Assembly (NCBI RefSeq): GCF_900177685.1
Contig: NZ_FXAY01000002.1
Span: forward strand, 620,001 to 684,000
Origin: Agreia pratensis
GTDB lineage: Bacteria > Actinomycetota > Actinomycetes > Actinomycetales > Microbacteriaceae
DNA length: 64,000 bases
Direction: 5' to 3'
The notes beneath the pieces are model-generated. The model had not been told where the DNA came from. It ran no database searches and worked only from the letters and a program-made list of their open reading frames with translations. Shown here in pieces: positions 59,969-64,000 of the stretch (positions are counted from its first letter, which is position 1; each line of letters begins with the position of its first letter). The translations under genes were made by a program, and so were the position numbers.

Positions 59969-60004
59969 GCAGCCAGTTCCACCCGTTTCACCCTCACAAC
60001 ACAA

Positions 60005-60081
60005 CAGCAGAACCAGATCCGATGGGCCGAGAGGCTGATCGGGGACACCCGCGGTCGGAGGCCGCGGCACCGGTTCTGCTG
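60005..60081 (+). promoter_or_regulatory. Three-way-junction-like leader before rpsM
   Basis: A 10-bp outer stem (60005-60014 with 60072-60081, perfect) encloses two hairpins: 60019-60042 (CCGAT/ATCGG, then GCC/GGC with a GAGA tetraloop) and 60049-60067 (CCGCGG/CCGCGG). The element ends 32 nt before the rpsM start. It looks like a ribosomal-protein-binding leader for the rpsM-rpsK-rpoA-rplQ unit. Confidence 0.6.
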
Positions 60082-60113
60082 CAGACCTCCACACACAAAC
60101 AGGAGCCACCACC

Positions 60114-60488
60114 ATGGCACGTCTAGCAGGCGTAGACATTCCGCGCGACAAGCGCGTGGAAGTCGCACTCACCTACATCTACGGAGTCGGTCGCACCAGT
60201 GCGCTCAAGACTCTCGCCGACACCGACATCTCGGGCGACATCCGAGTCAAGGATCTCAGCGATGACCAGCTCATCGCGCTGCGCGACTACATCGAAGGCA
60301 ACTTCAAGGTAGAAGGTGACCTTCGTCGTGAGGTCGCAGCAGACATCCGTCGCAAGGTCGAGATCGGCAGCTACCAGGGTGTTCGTCACCGTCGTGGACT
60401 GCCCGTTCACGGACAGCGCACCAAGACCAACGCTCGCACCCGCAAGGGCCCGAAGCGCACCGTCGCCGGCAAGAAGAAGGCCCGATAG
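60114..60488 (+). CDS. rpsM: 30S ribosomal protein S13
   Basis: S13, head protein contacting P-site tRNA; 124 residues. [21 protein letters not shown] and the C-terminal [19 protein letters not shown] are diagnostic. CAGGAG site upstream, preceded by the structured leader. Confidence 0.99.
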   Translation: MARLAGVDIPRDKRVEVALTYIYGVGRTSALKTLADTDISGDIRVKDLSDDQLIALRDYIEGNFKVEGDLRREVAADIRRKVEIGSYQGVRHRRGLPVHGQRTKTNARTRKGPKRTVAGKKKAR

Positions 60489-60539
60489 CGAGAGGCCCCA
60501 GAGCCTCACGCATCGCCATAAACGTTTTAGGAGAAAACA

Positions 60540-60938
60540 ATGGCAGCACCAAAATCGGCCGCTCGTAAGCCGCGTCGTAAAGAGAAGAAGAACATCGCCG
60601 TGGGCCAGGCCCACATCAAGTCGACGTTCAACAACACCATCGTCACCATCACCGACCCCCAGGGTGCTGTGCTGAGCTGGGCTTCGTCGGGAACCGTCGG
60701 CTTCAAGGGATCGCGTAAGTCGACCCCCTTCGCCGCACAGCTCTCCGCCGAGTCGGCCGCGCGCCAGGCTCAGGAGCACGGCGTCAAGAAGGTCGACGTC
60801 TTCGTCAAGGGTCCGGGTTCCGGTCGCGAGACCGCCATCCGCTCGCTCCAGGCCGCAGGCCTCGAGGTCGGATCGATCAACGACGTCACCCCGCAGGCGC
60901 ACAACGGTTGCCGCCCGCCGAAGCGCCGTCGCGTCTAA
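60540..60938 (+). CDS. rpsK: 30S ribosomal protein S11
   Basis: S11, platform protein; 132 residues. [19 protein letters not shown] and [20 protein letters not shown] with [18 protein letters not shown] are typical. The stop codon lies inside a hairpin (60931-60959). rpsD, which in Mycobacterium follows here, is absent. Confidence 0.99.
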   Translation: MAAPKSAARKPRRKEKKNIAVGQAHIKSTFNNTIVTITDPQGAVLSWASSGTVGFKGSRKSTPFAAQLSAESAARQAQEHGVKKVDVFVKGPGSGRETAIRSLQAAGLEVGSINDVTPQAHNGCRPPKRRRV

Positions 60939-60959
60939 CTCGCGCAGCGAGCTAGACGC
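60931..60959 (+). terminator. Hairpin overlapping the rpsK stop codon
   Basis: GCGTCTA (60931-60937) pairs with TAGACGC (60953-60959), and inside it CTCGC pairs with GCGAG around GCA, with a single A/C mismatch between. The TAA stop is in the hairpin. No T-run, so attenuation or mRNA 3' protection is more likely than full termination. Confidence 0.5.
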
Positions 60960-60968
60960 ACGACGGCG

Positions 60969-61045
60969 GGTCGAGTAACGAGCGCCAGCGAGTGTATCGA
61001 GACACCGGTGACGGGTCTCGATACGCTCGTTCCTCGCTACTCGAC
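60969..61045. repeat. Long imperfect inverted repeat between rpsK and rpoA
   Basis: The left arm begins GGTCGAGTA and ends TATCGAGAC; the right arm (61014-61045) runs GTCTCGATAC ... TACTCGACC. The arms are about 34 nt with several internal mismatches. I recall the right-arm sequence as a frequent dispersed repeat of Microbacteriaceae genomes. It sits in a 213-nt spacer inside an operon that is normally compact. Confidence 0.6.
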
Positions 61046-61151
61046 CAGCGCAACTTCACGATTTCACACAACTCAATAACCAGTCGGGCCCGCCACCCGG
61101 TTGTCACTGCACGGTGTCATATAGCGGACATCTGGCCGAAAGGAATCAATA

Positions 61152-62141
61152 GTGCTTATTGCACAGCGCCCCACGCTCACCGAAGAAAACATCTCCGAGT
61201 TCCGCTCACGGTTCGTCATCGAGCCCCTGGAACCCGGTTTCGGTTACACGCTCGGCAACTCGCTCCGTCGCACCCTGCTCTCGTCGATCCCCGGAGCCGC
61301 TGTCACGAGCATCCGTCTCGACGGTGTTCTGCACGAGTTCTCGACGATCCCCGGTGTGAAAGAAGACGTCACCGAGATCATCCTGAACATCAAGGGTCTG
61401 GTCGTCTCGAGCGAGCACGACGAGCCGATCACCGCCTACCTGCGCAAGCACGCGTCGGGCCAGGTCACGGCTGCAGACATCTCGGCTCCGGCCGGTGTCG
61501 AGATCCACAACCCCGAGCTCGTGATCGCGACGCTCAACGAGAAGGCCAAGTTCGAGCTCGAGCTCATCATCGAGCGCGGTCGCGGATACGTCTCTGCCAC
61601 GCAGAACCGCAGCGAGTTCTCCGAAGCCGGCCAGATCCCGGTCGACTCGATCTACTCGCCCGTTCTCAAGGTGACCTACCGCGTCGAGGCGACTCGTGCC
61701 GGTGAGCGCACCGACTTCGACCGCCTGGTCGTCGACGTCGAGACGAAGAACGCCATCACCCCGCGTGATGCCATCGCCTCGGCCGGCCGCACGCTGACCG
61801 AGCTCTTCGGTCTGGCACGCGAGCTGAACACCGCGGCAGAGGGCATCGAGATCGGCCCCGCGCCGGTCGACGCCGTTCTCTCGAGCGAACTCGCTGTTCC
61901 GATCGAAGACCTCGACCTGAGCGTGCGTTCGTACAACTGCCTCAAGCGCGAGGGAATCAACACGGTGAGCGAACTGGTCGCCCTGAGCGAGACCCAGCTC
62001 ATGAACATCCGCAACTTCGGACAGAAGTCGGTGGATGAGGTCAAGGACAAGCTCGTTGAGCTTGGCCTGTCGCTGAAGGACACGGTTCCCGGTTTCGACG
62101 GAGCCCACTTCTACGGCGGCTACGACGACGAGAACATCTAG
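61152..62141 (+). CDS. rpoA: RNA polymerase alpha subunit
   Basis: Alpha subunit, 329 residues; its dimer nucleates polymerase assembly and its C-terminal domain touches promoters and activators. N-terminal domain: [21 protein letters not shown]-terminal domain from about residue 245: [20 protein letters not shown], with the 265-determinant region and [19 protein letters not shown] start behind GAAAGGAA. The usual rpsK-rpoA proximity is broken by two repeats. Confidence 0.99.
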   Translation: MLIAQRPTLTEENISEFRSRFVIEPLEPGFGYTLGNSLRRTLLSSIPGAAVTSIRLDGVLHEFSTIPGVKEDVTEIILNIKGLVVSSEHDEPITAYLRKHASGQVTAADISAPAGVEIHNPELVIATLNEKAKFELELIIERGRGYVSATQNRSEFSEAGQIPVDSIYSPVLKVTYRVEATRAGERTDFDRLVVDVETKNAITPRDAIASAGRTLTELFGLARELNTAAEGIEIGPAPVDAVLSSELAVPIEDLDLSVRSYNCLKREGINTVSELVALSETQLMNIRNFGQKSVDEVKDKLVELGLSLKDTVPGFDGAHFYGGYDDENI

Positions 62142-62198
62142 TCGCGCCCCGATCGCCGACTCGAACCTACTTACCTGAACTGATTCTGGAGAAACACC

Positions 62199-62747
62199 AT
62201 GCCTAAGCCCACCAAGGGACCCCGCCTCGGTGGCGGACCGGCGCACGAGCGCCTGCTGCTCGCCAACCTGGCCGCTGCCCTCTTCACCCACAAGAGCATC
62301 AAGACCACCGAGACGAAGGCCAAGCGCCTGCGTCCGGTCGCCGAGCGTCTGATCACGTTCGCGAAGCGCGGAGACCTGCACGCTCGTCGTCGCGTCCTCG
62401 GTGTCATCGGTGACAAGAGCGTCGTGCACGAGCTCTTCACCGAGATCGCTCCGCTCGTCGCCGAGCGTGAGGGCGGCTACACCCGCATCACGAAGCTCGG
62501 CTTCCGCAAGGGTGACAACGCCTCGATGGTTCAGATCGAGCTCGTTCTCGAGCCCGTCGTGAAGACGCCGTCGAAGTCGAAGTCGAAGAAGGCTGCCGAT
62601 GCTCCCGTCGCCGCACCTGTCGAAGACGCCCCGGTCGAGGAGACCGAGACGATCGAAGAGAGCGCGCCCGTCGAAGACGAGGTCGTGACCGACGCCGCTG
62701 CAGAGGTCGAAGCCGACGCAGCAGCAAAGGCCGACGACGCCAAGTAG
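62199..62747 (+). CDS. rplQ: 50S ribosomal protein L17 with acidic C-terminal extension
   Basis: L17 near the exit tunnel. The conserved core ([20 protein letters not shown], residues 1-117) is normal; a tail of about 60 residues rich in Glu, Ala, Val and Asp ([19 protein letters not shown]) follows, common among actinobacteria but acidic, opposite to the basic extension of L15. GGAG before the ATG. Followed by a terminator. Confidence 0.98.
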   Translation: MPKPTKGPRLGGGPAHERLLLANLAAALFTHKSIKTTETKAKRLRPVAERLITFAKRGDLHARRRVLGVIGDKSVVHELFTEIAPLVAEREGGYTRITKLGFRKGDNASMVQIELVLEPVVKTPSKSKSKKAADAPVAAPVEDAPVEETETIEESAPVEDEVVTDAAAEVEADAAAKADDAK

Positions 62748-62761
62748 TCAGCACCACCTGC

Positions 62762-62797
62762 GAACGCCCCGCCATCCACTCGGATGACGGGGCGTTC
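62762..62797 (+). terminator. Terminator after rplQ
   Basis: A perfect 10-bp stem (62762-62771 with 62788-62797) with an inner CATCC/GGATG helix, 15 nt after the rplQ stop and followed by TCTCGCGTTCT. It ends the rpsM-rplQ transcript ahead of truA. Confidence 0.8.
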
Positions 62798-62840
62798 TCG
62801 CGTTCTATGCTCGTTGACGATGACCGACCGGAGAAGTGAT

Positions 62841-63686
62841 ATGACGCTCATGCCGAGTTCCGAAGACCTCGTTCGTGTACGCCTGGGCATCGCCTACGAC
62901 GGCACGGCATTCTCCGGCTGGGCGAAGCAGCCCGCTCTGCGCACCGTTCAGGGTGTGCTCGAAGAGGCCCTCGACACCATCTATCACCGACATGGGCCCG
63001 CTCCGATGCTCGTGGTCGCAGGGCGAACGGATGCCGGGGTGCACGCGACAGGGCAGGTCGCACACCTCGATCTGACGCCGGCTCAGGCTGCGCGGGTGGC
63101 GCCCGCGGCTCTGGCTCGCCGCATCAACGGCGTGCTCGGCTCGACGTCGGATGTCGTGGTCACCTCGAGCGCGCCGGCCGATGAGCACTTCGATGCGCGC
63201 TTCGCGGCCACGTGGCGGCGTTACGAATATCGTCTGGCCGATGCGTCGACCGAGCGGAATCCACTTGAACGCACGTTCACCGCCGCGTACACCGGCGCTC
63301 TCGACGTCTCTCTGATGCATGACGCCGCTCAGAGCCTCCTCGGCCTGCGCGACTTCGCGTCGTTCTGCAAGCCGCGAGAGGGGGCGACGACCATCCGGTC
63401 TCTTCAATCGTTCACCTGGCACCGCGATGACGAGGGCGTGCTCGTGTCGAGGCTGCAGGCCGATGCGTTCTGTCACAGTATGGTGCGGGCACTGGTGGGG
63501 GCCTGTGTCGCTGTGGGGGAGGGGCGCTTCGACACGGTCGGACTCGTCTCGTTGAGCGACGCCCTCGAGCGAACGAGTGCCTTCAAGGTCATGCCAGCAC
63601 GCGGCCTGATCCTGCGTGAAGTGGGCTACCCGGAAGGCTCCGGTCTCGCCGACCGTGCCGCGCAGACCCGCGCCAAGCGCGCGTGA
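62841..63686 (+). CDS. truA: tRNA pseudouridine synthase A
   Basis: Converts U38-40 of the anticodon stem to pseudouridine; 281 residues. The catalytic Asp is in AGRTDAGVHATGQVAH, and FDARFAATWRRYEYRL and FCHSMVRALVGACVAVG are family segments. ATG 62841 with CCGGAGAAG upstream is preferred; in-frame ATGs at 62784 (inside the terminator) and 62820 were rejected or are weaker. Standard position after rplQ in actinobacteria. Confidence 0.96.
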   Translation: MTLMPSSEDLVRVRLGIAYDGTAFSGWAKQPALRTVQGVLEEALDTIYHRHGPAPMLVVAGRTDAGVHATGQVAHLDLTPAQAARVAPAALARRINGVLGSTSDVVVTSSAPADEHFDARFAATWRRYEYRLADASTERNPLERTFTAAYTGALDVSLMHDAAQSLLGLRDFASFCKPREGATTIRSLQSFTWHRDDEGVLVSRLQADAFCHSMVRALVGACVAVGEGRFDTVGLVSLSDALERTSAFKVMPARGLILREVGYPEGSGLADRAAQTRAKRA

Positions 63687-63892
63687 TGTGCGCCCGACAG
63701 TCGCGGTGCGGCCGCAAATAGGCTAGTCTCGATTCTTGGTGTCCACGCAGCTTCGTGTGGCGCCCGAACTTGAGCCCTCCACGGGCCGCGTTCCCGGGCT
63801 TCTTGCCCGTGGTCGGCTGAGTCGATCGAGGAACACGCCACCGGAGTGGGATTTCACGGACTCCTCATTTCGACAAAGAAAGCAGTAATACT
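63687..63892 (+). promoter_or_regulatory. rplM promoter/leader region
   Basis: A 206-nt spacer with no gene. TAGGCT (63719-63724) is a possible -10, with a poor -35 (GACAGT, 63696-63701). Downstream there is a CCACG...CGTGTGG-type hairpin near 63743-63760 and a CGGGCTTCTTGCCCG hairpin near 63797-63811. The leader could be regulatory; the evidence is weak. Confidence 0.35.
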
Positions 63893-64000
63893 GTGACGCG
63901 CACTTATTCCCCCAAGATCAGCGAGGTCACCCGTAACTGGGTCATCATCGACGCCGAAGACGTAGTCCTCGGCCGCCTCGCCAGCCACGCAGCGGTCATC
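63893..64000 (+). CDS. rplM: 50S ribosomal protein L13 (3' partial)
   Basis: The first 36 codons of L13, an early assembly protein, cut by the window end. [20 protein letters not shown] and [11 protein letters not shown] are the family N-terminus. GTG start at 63893 with AAAGAAAG upstream. rpsI would be expected next. Confidence 0.93.
   Translation, partial: MTRTYSPKISEVTRNWVIIDAEDVVLGRLASHAAVI

Noticed and set aside
60969-61045. CRISPR or insertion-sequence remnant
   Set aside because: A single inverted repeat with no spacer array, no transposase fragment and no target-site duplication visible.

Overview
This window comes from a high-GC actinobacterium, most likely order Micrococcales and probably family Microbacteriaceae. 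The grounds are the actinobacterial RpoB/RpoC sequences, frequent GTG/TTG starts with GTGA/ATGA stop-start overlaps, the ribosomal gene order, and two palindromic repeats that resemble dispersed repeats I recall from that family. The genus cannot be fixed from sequence alone. No rRNA, tRNA, CRISPR, insertion sequence or prophage was seen.

The backbone is the bacterial transcription/translation super-operon: rpoB (5' truncated)-rpoC, rpsL-rpsG-fusA-tuf, the S10-spc block (rpsJ to rplO) with secY-adk-map, then infA-rpmJ-rpsM-rpsK-rpoA-rplQ-truA and the start of rplM. Three blocks of accessory genes interrupt it. (A) Between rpoC and rpsL (about 6.9-25.1 kb) lie a SpeE-like gene on the minus strand and an 11-gene envelope/phosphosignalling cluster: FHA protein, PP2C phosphatase, Ser/Thr kinase with an outside Fn3-like domain, a 1950-residue tandem Ig/cadherin-like plus Fn3 surface protein, MoxR ATPase, DUF58 protein, a TgpA-like membrane protein whose transglutaminase Cys and His are replaced, a second FHA protein and three membrane proteins. 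(B) Between tuf and rpsJ (29.9-32.0 kb) are a fructosamine-kinase-family protein, an Rv0909-type antitoxin-like protein and a type IB topoisomerase. (C) Between map and infA (45.2-59.4 kb) are a mannitol PTS regulon (mtlR, an orphan EIIB, ptsH, ptsI, mtlA, mtlF, mtlD) and a membrane-lipid-like cluster.

The lipid-like cluster (53.3-59.4 kb) is the best candidate for an undescribed system. It encodes a UbiA-type prenyltransferase, a PEP-synthase-like phosphotransferase without a PEP-binding barrel, a CDP-alcohol phosphatidyltransferase of phosphatidylserine-synthase type, a GNAT-like protein, a dolichol/phytol-kinase-like protein and, on the opposite strand, a CDP-archaeol-synthase-like protein. 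Together these resemble the steps of archaeal-type or isoprenoid phospholipid assembly (prenyl transfer, lipid phosphorylation, CTP activation, head-group transfer), which is unexpected in an actinobacterium. The functional assignment is inference from family resemblance.

Non-coding features include a near-consensus promoter for the str operon with a palindrome filling its spacer, a 12-bp tandem direct repeat just upstream of a proposed S10 promoter, a promoter for infA, a three-way-junction-like leader ahead of rpsM, structured spacers at the places where some other actinobacteria carry rpsN and rpsD, and strong terminator hairpins after rpoC, tuf, rplO and rplQ.
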